A stretch of DNA of 64,000 bases, taken from contig JADJRL010000003.1 in NCBI GenBank assembly GCA_016712225.1, positions 3,485,501 to 3,549,500 on the forward strand. Reading direction: 5' to 3'. The stretch's first letter is position 1. Every line of letters begins with the position of its first letter. Under the pieces are notes generated by a model, which was not told where the DNA came from, did no database searches, and worked only from the letters and a program-made list of their open reading frames with translations. Origin of the DNA: Candidatus Defluviibacterium haderslevense (lineage in GTDB: Bacteria; Bacteroidota; Bacteroidia; Chitinophagales; Saprospiraceae). This document shows positions 44,950 to 54,115 of the stretch, in pieces. Both the position numbers and the translations under genes were made by a program.

Positions 44950-45252
44950 ATGAAAAAACAAATTTTAATCCGTCCAGTGATCACAGAAAAAGCTGAAAAG
45001 CTTTCCAAAAAAAGTAATAAATACACTTTTATTGTACATCGTGATAGTAATAAAATTGAAATTCAAAAATCAATTGAAGCTACTTATAATGTCTCTGTAG
45101 AATCTGTGAATACACTATTGGTTGCTGGAAAAGCAGTAACTAGAAATACAAAGACCGCAGTTTTAAAAGGAAAGAAGCCAAATTATAAAAAGGCTATCGT
45201 TTCTTTGGCAGCAGGTGATGAAATTAACATTTTTACTGAAGATCAAAATTAA
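44950..45252 (+). CDS. rplW: 50S ribosomal protein L23
   Basis: A 100-residue exit-site protein that docks trigger factor and SRP. ILIRPVITEKAEKLSKKSNK is the conserved start and the basic loop is present. It ends five bases before rplB. Confidence 0.96.
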   Translation: MKKQILIRPVITEKAEKLSKKSNKYTFIVHRDSNKIEIQKSIEATYNVSVESVNTLLVAGKAVTRNTKTAVLKGKKPNYKKAIVSLAAGDEINIFTEDQN

Positions 45253-45257
45253 ACTTC

Positions 45258-46085
45258 ATGGGAGTTAGAAAATTTAATCCGGTAACTCCGGGAACGCGTT
45301 TTAGAATTGCAAATACCTTTGAAGAGTTGACGACTGCAACTCCTGAAAAATCTTTGATTTCTTCTAAACATTCTTCTGGTGGTAGAAATAACCAGGGTAG
45401 AATGACCATAAGAAATCGTGGAGGGGGGCACAAGAAAAAATATAGAGTTATCGATTTTAACCGAGATAAAGATGGTATACCAGCAACAGTTCATTCAATT
45501 GAGTATGATCCAAACAGAACTGCTTTTATTGCTTTGTTGCATTATGCTGATGGAGAAAAAAGATATATCATCGCTCCACAGGGGTTGAAGGTAGGAACTA
45601 AGGTATTAAGTGGACCGGGTTCTGCTCCAGAAATTGGTAATTCTTTACCATTATCTGAAGTTCCTCTAGGATCTAATATTCATTCTGTCGAACTACATCC
45701 AGGTCAAGGTGCTGCTATGGTAAGAAGTGCTGGTACCTCTGCTGTGATGATGGGTAAAGAGGATAAATATGCTTCTATAAAAATGCCTTCTGGTGAAATT
45801 AGACGGGTATTGGTTTCTTGTAGAGCTACAATTGGTTCCACATCAAATCCTGATCATAGTTTGGAAGCTATTGGAAAGGCTGGGCGATATAGATGGATGG
45901 GTTGGAAATCAAGAGTACGAGGTGTAGCCATGAACCCAGTAGATCACCCGATGGGTGGAGGTGAAGGCCGATCTTCCGGAGGTCAACCTAGGTCAAGATC
46001 TGGTCAGTTTGCAAAAGGACTCAAGACAAGAAGTCCACATAAGCATTCAGACACTTTAATTATTACAAAACGTAAGTCCAAATAA
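45258..46085 (+). CDS. rplB: 50S ribosomal protein L2
   Basis: A 275-residue core 50S protein required for peptidyl transferase assembly. VRKFNPVTPGTRFR, RNRGGGHKKKYR and the C-terminal AMNPVDHPMGGGEGRSSGG, which contains the critical histidine, are intact. Length is normal. Confidence 0.98.
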   Translation: MGVRKFNPVTPGTRFRIANTFEELTTATPEKSLISSKHSSGGRNNQGRMTIRNRGGGHKKKYRVIDFNRDKDGIPATVHSIEYDPNRTAFIALLHYADGEKRYIIAPQGLKVGTKVLSGPGSAPEIGNSLPLSEVPLGSNIHSVELHPGQGAAMVRSAGTSAVMMGKEDKYASIKMPSGEIRRVLVSCRATIGSTSNPDHSLEAIGKAGRYRWMGWKSRVRGVAMNPVDHPMGGGEGRSSGGQPRSRSGQFAKGLKTRSPHKHSDTLIITKRKSK

Positions 46086-46120
46086 AATTTTAATATTTTA
46101 AAACCATAGTATATTAACCA

Positions 46121-46384
46121 ATGGCAAGATCATTAAAAAAAGGACCCTATATTCATCACTCGTTGATAGTAAAGGTTCAGAAAGCAAAGGAAACCAATAA
46201 GAAATCAGTTATAAAGACATGGAGCAGAGCTTCAATGATCATACCTGATATGGTTGGGGAAACTATAGCTGTTCATAATGGTAAATCTTTTATTCCAGTT
46301 TATGTGTCTGAAAATATGGTGGGACATAAATTAGGAGAATTTTCACCTACTCGGACTTATAAAGGCCATGCAGGTAATCGCTAA
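46121..46384 (+). CDS. rpsS: 30S ribosomal protein S19
   Basis: An 87-residue 30S head protein: MARSLKKGPYIHHSL, GHKLGEFSPTRTYKGHAG. Complete, in standard S10-operon order. Confidence 0.97.
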   Translation: MARSLKKGPYIHHSLIVKVQKAKETNKKSVIKTWSRASMIIPDMVGETIAVHNGKSFIPVYVSENMVGHKLGEFSPTRTYKGHAGNR

Positions 46385-46417
46385 AATGCATTAAAAACTG
46401 AATAAGTTTAATAAAAT

Positions 46418-46789
46418 ATGGAAGCTGTAGCTAAATTAAGAAATTGTCCGATGTCCCCACGTAAGATGAGACTTGTGGTGGATTTAATCCGAGGCAAGAA
46501 AGTAAATCAAGCCTTGAGCATATTGAAATTTACTAAAAAGGAAGCATCTCAATGGTTAGAGAAATTGTTGTTGTCAGCAATTAATAACTGGGAACAAAAA
46601 CATGGTGAAGGTGAAGCCGATAATCATGAATTGTTTGTAAAAACTGCTTTCGTTGATGGGGGTACAATGATAAAACGATTTCAACCGGCTCCTCATGGTA
46701 GGGCTCATAGAATTAGAAAGCGTCGAAATCATGTTACGTTAATCGTTGCAACAAAAAATATCGAAAACCAAAATTTGAACATTAAATAA
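46418..46789 (+). CDS. rplV: 50S ribosomal protein L22
   Basis: A 123-residue exit-tunnel protein. CPMSPRKMRLVVDLIRGKKV opens it and the tunnel hairpin KRFQPAPHGRAHRIRKR is standard. It ends two bases before rpsC. Confidence 0.97.
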   Translation: MEAVAKLRNCPMSPRKMRLVVDLIRGKKVNQALSILKFTKKEASQWLEKLLLSAINNWEQKHGEGEADNHELFVKTAFVDGGTMIKRFQPAPHGRAHRIRKRRNHVTLIVATKNIENQNLNIK

Positions 46790-46791
46790 TT

Positions 46792-47598
46792 ATGGGTCAG
46801 AAAGCAAATCCAATAGGCAATCGCTTAGGAATTATCAGAGGATGGGAATCCAACTGGTTTGGTGGAAAAAATATGGCACAAAAAGTCGTAGAAGATGAAA
46901 AAATCAGAATCTACCTTTTTGCTCGTATCCCGAAAGGTGGTATTGCCCGAATAATTATTGAACGAACATTAAGACGTATCACTATATCTATCCAAACCTC
47001 AAGACCAGGTATAATAATAGGAAAAGGTGGTACAGAAGTAGATAGAGTTCGTGAAGAATTAAAGAAATTGACAAATCAGGATGTTCAAATTAATATCATT
47101 GAAATAAGAAAACCTGAGCTTGATGCTGCAATTGTTGGAGATTCTGTTGCAAAGCAAATTGAGTCTAGAATAAATTTTAGAAGAGCTATTAAAATGGCTA
47201 TTCAATCAACCATGAGAGCAGGAGCAGAAGGTGTTAAGATCAGAATTTCTGGCCGATTAAATGGAGCTGAAATGGCACGTTCTGAAGAATATAAAGAAGG
47301 AAGAACACCATTGCATACATTCCGGGCAGACATAGATTATGCCAATAAAGAAGCCCAAACAGTATATGGTAAAATTGGTATCAAGGTTTGGATTTGTAAA
47401 GGAGAGGTATTTACAAAACGTGATTTATCACCACTTGTAGGCCTAACTAAAAAGGAAACCAAACCATCCAAAGGTGGTTATGAGGGTAGAAGTGATAATA
47501 GAAATGAAGGACGTAATGAATCCCGAGGAGGAGGCGAAGGTCGCGGAGATCGTAGGGGAGAAGGACGTGGAGATGTAAGACGTGATAAAAGAAGATAA
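46792..47598 (+). CDS. rpsC: 30S ribosomal protein S3 with charged C-terminal tail
   Basis: A 268-residue mRNA-entry protein with KH motif (GIIIGKGGTEVDRVREEL) and the domain LHTFRADIDYANKEAQTVYG. The last ~41 residues (228-268) are a low-complexity Gly/Arg/Glu tail (EGRSDNRNEGRNESRGGGEG) beyond the 30S core. Such tails occur in Bacteroidota S3 and may bind RNA or be disordered. Confidence 0.96.
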   Translation: MGQKANPIGNRLGIIRGWESNWFGGKNMAQKVVEDEKIRIYLFARIPKGGIARIIIERTLRRITISIQTSRPGIIIGKGGTEVDRVREELKKLTNQDVQINIIEIRKPELDAAIVGDSVAKQIESRINFRRAIKMAIQSTMRAGAEGVKIRISGRLNGAEMARSEEYKEGRTPLHTFRADIDYANKEAQTVYGKIGIKVWICKGEVFTKRDLSPLVGLTKKETKPSKGGYEGRSDNRNEGRNESRGGGEGRGDRRGEGRGDVRRDKRR

Positions 47599-47660
47599 TA
47601 GTATCATAAAATGTTGTAATTTTGCAACTCTTTTTGAAAAAAGCAATATAAAATCAAAAT

Positions 47661-48092
47661 ATGTTACAGCCGAAACGCATAAAATATAGAAGGCAGCAAA
47701 AAGGTAGAAATAAGGGTGAGGCCCATAGAGGACACACCATTGCCTTTGGAACATTTGGACTAAAATCATTGGATTCCAGCCGAATTACAGATCGCCAAAT
47801 CGAGGCAGCTCGTATTGCGATGACAAGACATATGAAAAGGGAAGGAAATGTTTGGATACGAATTTTTCCGGATAAACCAATTACAGCAAAACCAGCCGAA
47901 GTACGTATGGGTAAAGGTAAAGGTTCATTAGATCATTATGTAGCCATAGTTAAACCAGGTACAATAATGTTTGAAATGGATGGAATACCATACGAAGTTG
48001 CTGTTGAAGCCTTCAAATTGGCAGCACAAAAATTGCCAGTTTTGACTAAAATGGTAGTGCGAAGAGAATTTCAAAATTTAGTGACTCATTAA
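47661..48092 (+). CDS. rplP: 50S ribosomal protein L16
   Basis: A 143-residue protein near the A site. MLQPKRIKYRRQQKGRNKG and VRMGKGKGSLDHYVA are conserved. The 62-bp gap after rpsC contains TAATTTTG (47617-47624), a -7-like box that could support internal initiation, without a -33 box. Confidence 0.96.
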   Translation: MLQPKRIKYRRQQKGRNKGEAHRGHTIAFGTFGLKSLDSSRITDRQIEAARIAMTRHMKREGNVWIRIFPDKPITAKPAEVRMGKGKGSLDHYVAIVKPGTIMFEMDGIPYEVAVEAFKLAAQKLPVLTKMVVRREFQNLVTH

Positions 48093-48103
48093 AATTGATT
48101 ATT

Positions 48104-48322
48104 ATGGGATTAAGAAAATATAGTGATTTCATCAATATGAATGAAAAGACATTACAAGATGATCTTAAAGATGCGCAAACCAGACATCAAAAATTGAAAT
48201 TTGAACATAAAGTTAAAGGTCTGTCTGACCCTACACAAATATCAAAATTGAGAAAGGAAATTGCTCAAATGTCCACTGAAATTAGAAAACGTCATTTGGC
48301 TTCAGCAAACATTACACAATAA
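48104..48322 (+). CDS. rpmC: 50S ribosomal protein L29
   Basis: A 72-residue exit-site protein. A TTG three codons earlier is in frame, but the ATG gives the usual short N-terminus (MGLRKYSDFINMNEKTLQDD). LKFEHKVKGLSDPTQISKLR is the family core. Confidence 0.9.
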   Translation: MGLRKYSDFINMNEKTLQDDLKDAQTRHQKLKFEHKVKGLSDPTQISKLRKEIAQMSTEIRKRHLASANITQ

Positions 48323-48356
48323 TTATTAACAAAAACTGAAGTATTAAATAATATCC

Positions 48357-48614
48357 ATGATGGAAAGAAATCTTCGAAAACAAAAAGTTGGAATTGTAAG
48401 TAGCAACAAAATGGAAAAAACCATTGCTGTGACTATTCAGCGTAGCTTATTGCATTCTAAGTATGGAAAGTATGTAAAGAAATCAAAAAAGTACTTTGCA
48501 CACGACGAAAATAATGAATGTGGAATAGGTGACTTAGTTCGCATAATGGAGACAAGACCATTAAGTAAAAATAAATGTTGGAGACTCGTAGAGATCATTA
48601 AAAAAGGTGAATAA
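48357..48614 (+). CDS. rpsQ: 30S ribosomal protein S17
   Basis: An 85-residue OB-fold 30S protein: RKQKVGIVSSNKMEKTIAVT, then RIMETRPLSKNKCWRLVEI. Two adjacent ATG codons (48357 and 48360) are equally possible starts. Confidence 0.95.
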   Translation: MMERNLRKQKVGIVSSNKMEKTIAVTIQRSLLHSKYGKYVKKSKKYFAHDENNECGIGDLVRIMETRPLSKNKCWRLVEIIKKGE

Positions 48615-48633
48615 TTTATAAATAATATAATTT

Positions 48634-48999
48634 ATGATACAGCAAGAAAGTCGGTTAAGAGTAGCAGATAATAGTGGTGCAAAAGAAGTGTTGTGTATTC
48701 GGGTTTTAGGAGGAACAGCAAGAAGATATGCTTCGTTAGGAGATAAAATAATTGTTTCTGTTAAGTCTGCATCTCCGGGTGGTGTTAAGAAAGGAACTGT
48801 TTCAAAAGCTGTTATAGTTCGTACGGCTAAAGAAGTAAAACGTAGAGATGGATCTTATATTCGTTTTGATGATAATGCTGTAGTATTATTATCAGCGTCT
48901 GATGAGCCAAGAGGTACACGGATTTTTGGTCCGGTAGCAAGAGAACTCCGTGAAAAGGATTATATGAGAATTGTTTCATTAGCTCCAGAAGTTGTATAA
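48634..48999 (+). CDS. rplN: 50S ribosomal protein L14
   Basis: A 121-residue intersubunit-bridge protein: MIQQESRLRVADNSGAKEVL and the terminal ELREKDYMRIVSLAPEV. Complete. Confidence 0.97.
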   Translation: MIQQESRLRVADNSGAKEVLCIRVLGGTARRYASLGDKIIVSVKSASPGGVKKGTVSKAVIVRTAKEVKRRDGSYIRFDDNAVVLLSASDEPRGTRIFGPVARELREKDYMRIVSLAPEVV

Positions 49000-49019
49000 T
49001 TTTTTTAATACTAGAAGTT

Positions 49020-49331
49020 ATGAAATTAAAAATAAAAAAAGGTGATTCAGTTCAGGTAATTTCTGGATCCCAGAAAGGAAAAAAAGGAACAGTGACTGCT
49101 GTCATAGTTGATTCTAATCGTGCTGTTATTGAAGGCGTTAATATTGTTAAAAAGCATATGAAGCCAACCAATAACAATCCAGGTGGAATCATTGAAATGT
49201 CTGCACCATTACCTATTTCCAACCTTTCATTGCTAGACCCAAAATCAGGAGTTCCAACTCGCGTTGGTTATAAAATGGATAAGGGTAATAAAGTTAGATA
49301 TTCAAAAAAATCAGGAGAAATCATTAAATAA
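49020..49331 (+). CDS. rplX: 50S ribosomal protein L24
   Basis: A 103-residue assembly initiator with KOW motif (KKGDSVQVISGSQKGKKGTV). Its stop overlaps the rplE start by one base (TAATG). Confidence 0.96.
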   Translation: MKLKIKKGDSVQVISGSQKGKKGTVTAVIVDSNRAVIEGVNIVKKHMKPTNNNPGGIIEMSAPLPISNLSLLDPKSGVPTRVGYKMDKGNKVRYSKKSGEIIK

Positions 49332-49888
49332 TGAGTTACGTACCAAGATTACAGAGTTTTTATCGGGAACAGGTTATTCCGATTTTAATGGAGAAGTACA
49401 AGTATTCTTCCATAATGGAGGTCCCACGATTGGTTAAAATATGTCTTAACCAAGGTATTGGAGCCGCCACACAAGACAAGAAATTAATTGACATTGCTAT
49501 TGGTGAATTAAGCATAATAACTGGTCAAAAACCAGTGGCTACTATGTCTAGAAATGCAATTTCAAATTTCAAATTAAGAGAGGAGCAAGCCATTGGAGTA
49601 AAAGTTACTCTTAGATCCAATAGGATGTATGAATTTTTAGACCGATTCATTTCTGTTTCATTACCTCGTGTACGTGACTTTAGAGGTATCAATGATAACA
49701 GTTTTGACGGCAGAGGAAATTATACTATGGGTATTACTGAACAAATTATCTTTCCCGAAATAGATTTAGATAAAATAAATAAAATTTCAGGTATGGATAT
49801 CAGTTTTGTAACTACTGCAAAAACGGATGCTGAAGCAATGACTTTATTAAAAGAATTGGGCTTACCTTTCAAAAACGCTAAGAACTAA
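49331..49888 (+). CDS. rplE: 50S ribosomal protein L5
   Basis: A 185-residue central protuberance protein binding 5S rRNA. PRLVKICLNQGIGAATQDKK and the late GITEQIIFPEIDLDKI are typical. Coupled to rplX. Confidence 0.97.
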   Translation: MSYVPRLQSFYREQVIPILMEKYKYSSIMEVPRLVKICLNQGIGAATQDKKLIDIAIGELSIITGQKPVATMSRNAISNFKLREEQAIGVKVTLRSNRMYEFLDRFISVSLPRVRDFRGINDNSFDGRGNYTMGITEQIIFPEIDLDKINKISGMDISFVTTAKTDAEAMTLLKELGLPFKNAKN

Positions 49889-49894
49889 TCAATT

Positions 49895-50164
49895 ATGTCA
49901 AAAAAATCAATTATAGCAAGGCAAAATAAGCGCGAAAAAATGGTCGCTAAATATGCTGACCTTAGAGCCAAACTTAAAAAAGAAGGTGATTTCGAAGCTT
50001 TGGATAAACTACCAAAAAATAGTTCCAAAGTAAGACTAAAAAATAGATGTCAACTTACTGGAAGACCAAGAGGTTATATTAGACGTTTTGGAATTTCAAG
50101 ATACGTTTTTAGATTAATGGCTTTGGATGGTAAAATTCCAGGTGTTACAAAATCAAGTTGGTAA
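49895..50164 (+). CDS. rpsN: 30S ribosomal protein S14, zinc-free form
   Basis: An 89-residue long-form S14. KNRCQLTGRPRGYIRRFGIS contains a single cysteine in place of the CxxC pairs of zinc-binding S14, so this is the zinc-independent type. Confidence 0.96.
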   Translation: MSKKSIIARQNKREKMVAKYADLRAKLKKEGDFEALDKLPKNSSKVRLKNRCQLTGRPRGYIRRFGISRYVFRLMALDGKIPGVTKSSW

Positions 50165-50187
50165 TAATTATATAAATAAATTAGATT

Positions 50188-50592
50188 ATGGCAGTTACTG
50201 ATCCAATCGCAGATTATCTTACAAGAATTCGAAATGCTCAACAAGCTGGGCATCGTGTAGTAGATATTCCTGCATCAAATGAGAAAAAAACTTTGACAGA
50301 AATACTCTACAAAAATGGATATATTCTAAAATATACGTTTGTAGAAACTGAAAATAAGCAAGGTGAAATAAAAATCGCACTAAAATATGATCCGATCAGC
50401 AGATTACCTGTGATACGTGAACTTATTAGAGTAAGTAAACCAGGACGACGTATTTATAAAGGTGCTGAAGAACTACCTAAAATAATAAATGGATTAGGGA
50501 TTTCATTGATTTCAACCTCTAAAGGAATTATGACTGATAAGGATGCACGCAAGCAACATATCGGAGGAGAGGTTTTATGTTATGTTTGTTAA
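50188..50592 (+). CDS. rpsH: 30S ribosomal protein S8
   Basis: A 134-residue platform protein: DPIADYLTRIRNAQQAGHR at the start and the C-terminal SKGIMTDKDARKQHIGGEVL. Complete. Confidence 0.97.
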   Translation: MAVTDPIADYLTRIRNAQQAGHRVVDIPASNEKKTLTEILYKNGYILKYTFVETENKQGEIKIALKYDPISRLPVIRELIRVSKPGRRIYKGAEELPKIINGLGISLISTSKGIMTDKDARKQHIGGEVLCYVC

Positions 50593-50608
50593 TTTTAAGT
50601 AATTATTT

Positions 50609-51163
50609 ATGTCTCGTATAGGAAAAAAGTTAATTTCATTACCAGCAGGGGTAGAAATTAAATTAAATAAAAATACTTTAACTGCGAAAGGACCCAATGG
50701 AACTTTAACGCAAGTCATTGACCCGGATATGGGTGTCGATATTGATGGTGGTGTTATAACAATAACGAGACCAACTGAACAAAAAAGACACAAATCCATG
50801 CATGGCTTAACTCGATCATTGGTTTCTAATTTAGTGACTGGTGTTTCTACAGGATTTACAAAAGAAATGGAATTAGTTGGGGTAGGTTACAGGGTTTCTA
50901 ATGTTGGTAATTTGTTGGAATTGTCCGTTGGATATTCTCACCCTATTATGTTTTATATTCCTGACGAAGTTAATGTAGCTACATTAACTGAAAAAGGACA
51001 AAATCCAAAAATCATCCTAAAAGGTTCTGATAAACAACTTTTAGGTCAAATATGTGCTAAAATTAGAGCATTCAAAAAACCAGAACCATTTAAGGGTAAG
51101 GGTATTAAATTTGTTGGCGAAATTATCAGAAGAAAAGCTGGTAAGTCTGCTGGTAAGAAATAA
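50609..51163 (+). CDS. rplF: 50S ribosomal protein L6
   Basis: A 184-residue two-domain protein at the factor-binding site. MSRIGKKLISLPAGVEIKL opens it and KPEPFKGKGIKFVGEIIRRK is the conserved end. Confidence 0.97.
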   Translation: MSRIGKKLISLPAGVEIKLNKNTLTAKGPNGTLTQVIDPDMGVDIDGGVITITRPTEQKRHKSMHGLTRSLVSNLVTGVSTGFTKEMELVGVGYRVSNVGNLLELSVGYSHPIMFYIPDEVNVATLTEKGQNPKIILKGSDKQLLGQICAKIRAFKKPEPFKGKGIKFVGEIIRRKAGKSAGKK

Positions 51164-51181
51164 TGAATTAAAGATTAAAAA

Positions 51182-51532
51182 ATGATAGCAACAAAATCTT
51201 CTAAGAGACAAAAAATAAAATACAGTATCCGAAAGAAAATAAGTGGATCTGAATCTCGACCTAGATTAACTGTATTTAGAAGCAATAAATCAATTTATTG
51301 TCAATTGATTGATGATGCTAAGGGACACACCGTATTATCAGTGTCTTCTAAAAGTTTGGATTTAGGAAAAATGCATAAAATTGATCAAGCTAAAGCGGTA
51401 GGTAAAGCAATAGCTGAAAAAGCAATTTCTAATAATATTTCTTCTATCGTATTTGATAGAAATGGTTATCTCTTTCATGGTAGAATCAAAGCACTTGCAG
51501 AAAGTGCCCGTGAAGGTGGATTGATATTTTAA
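51182..51532 (+). CDS. rplR: 50S ribosomal protein L18
   Basis: A 116-residue 5S rRNA-binding protein. RPRLTVFRSNKSIYCQLIDD and FDRNGYLFHGRIKALAESAR are diagnostic. Confidence 0.97.
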   Translation: MIATKSSKRQKIKYSIRKKISGSESRPRLTVFRSNKSIYCQLIDDAKGHTVLSVSSKSLDLGKMHKIDQAKAVGKAIAEKAISNNISSIVFDRNGYLFHGRIKALAESAREGGLIF

Positions 51533-51557
51533 TAATAATAAACGTTAGAAAAAAGAC

Positions 51558-52085
51558 ATGACAAAAACAAACGTTGGTAGAGTAAAAGCAAGCGAAACAG
51601 AACTAAAAGATAAATTGGTCGTATTAAATCGTGTTGCCAAAGTTACTAAAGGTGGTAGAACTTTTAGCTTTTCTGCATTGGTTGTGGTAGGAGATGGAAA
51701 CGGAACAGTAGGACATGGGCTAGGTAAAGCTCGTGAAGTAGCTGATGCCATTTCAAAAGCTGTTGATGATGCTAAAAAGAATTTAGTGAAGGTTCATATC
51801 AGTAAAGGGACTATTGCTCATGAACAAAAAGGTAAGTTCGGTGCTGGTAAAGTATTGATCAAGCCGGCTTCTGATGGTACCGGTGTTATTGCCGGAGGAG
51901 CAATGAGAGCAGTATTAGATATTGCCGGAGTACATAATGTGTTAGCAAAATCAAACGGTTCGTCAAATGCACATAATGTTGTGAAGGCAACTATTGATGC
52001 ATTGTCTAAGATCAGAAGTCCTTATGAGGTTGCTAAATCGAGAAAAATCGATGTTAAAAAAGTTTTTGAAGGGGTCAATAATTAA
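51558..52085 (+). CDS. rpsE: 30S ribosomal protein S5
   Basis: A 175-residue fidelity protein with the double-stranded RNA-binding fold. GGRTFSFSALVVVGDGNGTV and SDGTGVIAGGAMRAVLDIAG are conserved. Complete. Confidence 0.97.
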   Translation: MTKTNVGRVKASETELKDKLVVLNRVAKVTKGGRTFSFSALVVVGDGNGTVGHGLGKAREVADAISKAVDDAKKNLVKVHISKGTIAHEQKGKFGAGKVLIKPASDGTGVIAGGAMRAVLDIAGVHNVLAKSNGSSNAHNVVKATIDALSKIRSPYEVAKSRKIDVKKVFEGVNN

Positions 52086-52096
52086 AGTATTTTAGT

Positions 52097-52276
52097 ATGA
52101 GCAAAATTAAAATTACACAAATTAAGGGTATCATAAAATGCAGCGCAAGACAAAAGCAAACTGTAGCGGCATTAGGTTTAAAACGTGTTCGTGATTGTGT
52201 AGAACATGAAGTGACTCCTCAAATTCTTGGAATGGTGGAGAAAGTTAAGCATCTTGTAACAATTGAAAAATTCTAA
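52097..52276 (+). CDS. rpmD: 50S ribosomal protein L30
   Basis: A 59-residue protein, easily missed because of its length. It reads MSKIKITQIKGIIKCSARQK, then TVAALGLKRVRDCVEH and TPQILGMVEKVKHLV, the standard L30 pattern. It lies between rpsE and rplO, as in other spc operons, with short gaps on both sides. Confidence 0.95.
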   Translation: MSKIKITQIKGIIKCSARQKQTVAALGLKRVRDCVEHEVTPQILGMVEKVKHLVTIEKF

Positions 52277-52279
52277 TTC

Positions 52280-52726
52280 ATGGAATTATATAATCTAAAG
52301 CCAGCAAAAGGCGCAACGCATAAGGATAAACGTATAGCTAGAGGAGAAGGTTCTGGACATGGCGGTACTGCTACAAAAGGGCATAAAGGAGCCAAATCAA
52401 GATCTGGAAATAAAGTAAAACGAGGCTTTGAAGGTGGACAAACTCCAATGCACAGGCGACTACCTAAAGTTGGTTTTAAAAACATTTCAAGAATTGAATA
52501 CTATGTGATGAACCTAGATCAGTTGTCAGAGGTAGCTGCTAAACATAATTTGACAACTATCGATCAAACTACTTTTGTAAATTTAGGTATTTGCAAACTA
52601 AGTGATAAAGTTAAAATATTAGGACGAGGTGAAATAAATACTAAATTGTCTGTTAAAGTTCAAGCTTGTTCCATTACAGCTACTGATAAAATTAATGCCG
52701 CAGGGGGTTCAGTTGAGATCATATAA
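52280..52726 (+). CDS. rplO: 50S ribosomal protein L15
   Basis: A 148-residue late-assembly protein. GEGSGHGGTATKGHKGAKSR and the central GFEGGQTPMHRRLPKVGF are classic. It begins three bases after rpmD. Confidence 0.97.
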   Translation: MELYNLKPAKGATHKDKRIARGEGSGHGGTATKGHKGAKSRSGNKVKRGFEGGQTPMHRRLPKVGFKNISRIEYYVMNLDQLSEVAAKHNLTTIDQTTFVNLGICKLSDKVKILGRGEINTKLSVKVQACSITATDKINAAGGSVEII

Positions 52727-52734
52727 AAACCAAT

Positions 52735-54096
52735 ATGAAAAATTTTTTCGAGACATTTAAAAATATATGGAGTATAAAAGAATTGCGTGATAAAATTCTT
52801 TTTACAATAGCTCTATTAGCGGTATTCCGCCTTGGTTCGTTTATAGTACTTCCTGGTGTTGTGCCATCTGTACTTGAAAACGCTTCAAATAATAGTAATA
52901 GTTTATTTGGGTTAATTAATACCTATACAGGTGGAGCTTTTAACAAGGCTTCCATTTTTGCTTTAGGTATTATGCCTTATATTACATCTTCTATCATTAT
53001 TCAACTATTAGGCTTTGCTGTTCCTTATTTTCAAAGATTACAACAGAAAGAAGGTGAATCTGGTAGAAGAAAACTCAATCAGTTTACCAGGATTTTAACA
53101 GTTTTTATTACATTAGTTCAGGGTGGAGGATATTTAACATATATTCAATCTATTGGTGCCGTTGACCCAACATTGAGTCCTTTTATATTTTGGTTTTCTA
53201 ATAGTATCATACTTGCTACCGGAACTATATTCGCGATGTGGTTGGGAGAACGAATTACAGATCGAGGAATTGGAAATGGAGTATCCATGATTATCATGAT
53301 CGGTATTATTTCTGCTTTACCAAGTGCATTTACTTTCGAATTACAGTCACAATTATCCAATAATGGTTTGATTTTATTCATTCTGGAATTGGTTATTCTG
53401 TTTTTAACTATTATTGCTTCTATCTTAATTGTTCAAGGTGTTAGAAAAATACCTATACAATTTGCAAAACGAATGGTTGGTAGAGGTAGTGGTTCTATGC
53501 CCGTGCAGACGGATAGAGATTATATTCCACTGAAAGTAAATGCTGCGGGTGTAATGCCAATAATTTTTGCTCAGGCAATCATGTTTTTGCCATTAACTGC
53601 TGCCCAATATGTAATGGGTGATCCATCTTTAGGTACTTCAGGACTGATGAGAACACTTACTGAACCTTATGGATTTTGGCATAATTTCATAACCTTTGTA
53701 TTAGTGGTTGGATTCACTTATGTTTATACAGCACTTATCGTTAATCCTCAGAATTATGCTGAATATTTGAAAAGAAATAATGCGTTTATTCCAGGGGTCA
53801 AACCAGGTTTAGATACAGAAGAATATATTGACACAACAACGACAAGAATAACCTTACCAGGTTCAATATTTTTAGGATTTATCACAATTTTACCCGCAAT
53901 AGCCGTGCTATTTGGAGTAAATCAAGACTTTGCCAGATTTTTTGGTGGTTCTTCAATCCTCATTTTAGTCGGAGTTGTATTAGATACCTTAGCACAAATT
54001 GAATCCTATTTATTAATGAGGAAATATGACGGATTAGTTAAATCAGGTCGTATTGAGGGACGTACAGGACAAGGTATAGGTCCTATTTCGGGTTAA
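52735..54096 (+). CDS. secY: Preprotein translocase subunit SecY
   Basis: A 453-residue channel protein of the SecYEG translocon with ten membrane spans. The N-terminal NIWSIKELRDKILFTIALLA, the plug region after helix 1, the SecA-binding loop QGVRKIPIQFAKRM and the C-terminal GGSSILILVGVVLDTLAQIE are all present. It follows rplO by 8 bases, the usual spc position. Confidence 0.98.
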   Translation: MKNFFETFKNIWSIKELRDKILFTIALLAVFRLGSFIVLPGVVPSVLENASNNSNSLFGLINTYTGGAFNKASIFALGIMPYITSSIIIQLLGFAVPYFQRLQQKEGESGRRKLNQFTRILTVFITLVQGGGYLTYIQSIGAVDPTLSPFIFWFSNSIILATGTIFAMWLGERITDRGIGNGVSMIIMIGIISALPSAFTFELQSQLSNNGLILFILELVILFLTIIASILIVQGVRKIPIQFAKRMVGRGSGSMPVQTDRDYIPLKVNAAGVMPIIFAQAIMFLPLTAAQYVMGDPSLGTSGLMRTLTEPYGFWHNFITFVLVVGFTYVYTALIVNPQNYAEYLKRNNAFIPGVKPGLDTEEYIDTTTTRITLPGSIFLGFITILPAIAVLFGVNQDFARFFGGSSILILVGVVLDTLAQIESYLLMRKYDGLVKSGRIEGRTGQGIGPISG

Positions 54097-54115
54097 ATTT
54101 TATGATCAAGAATAG

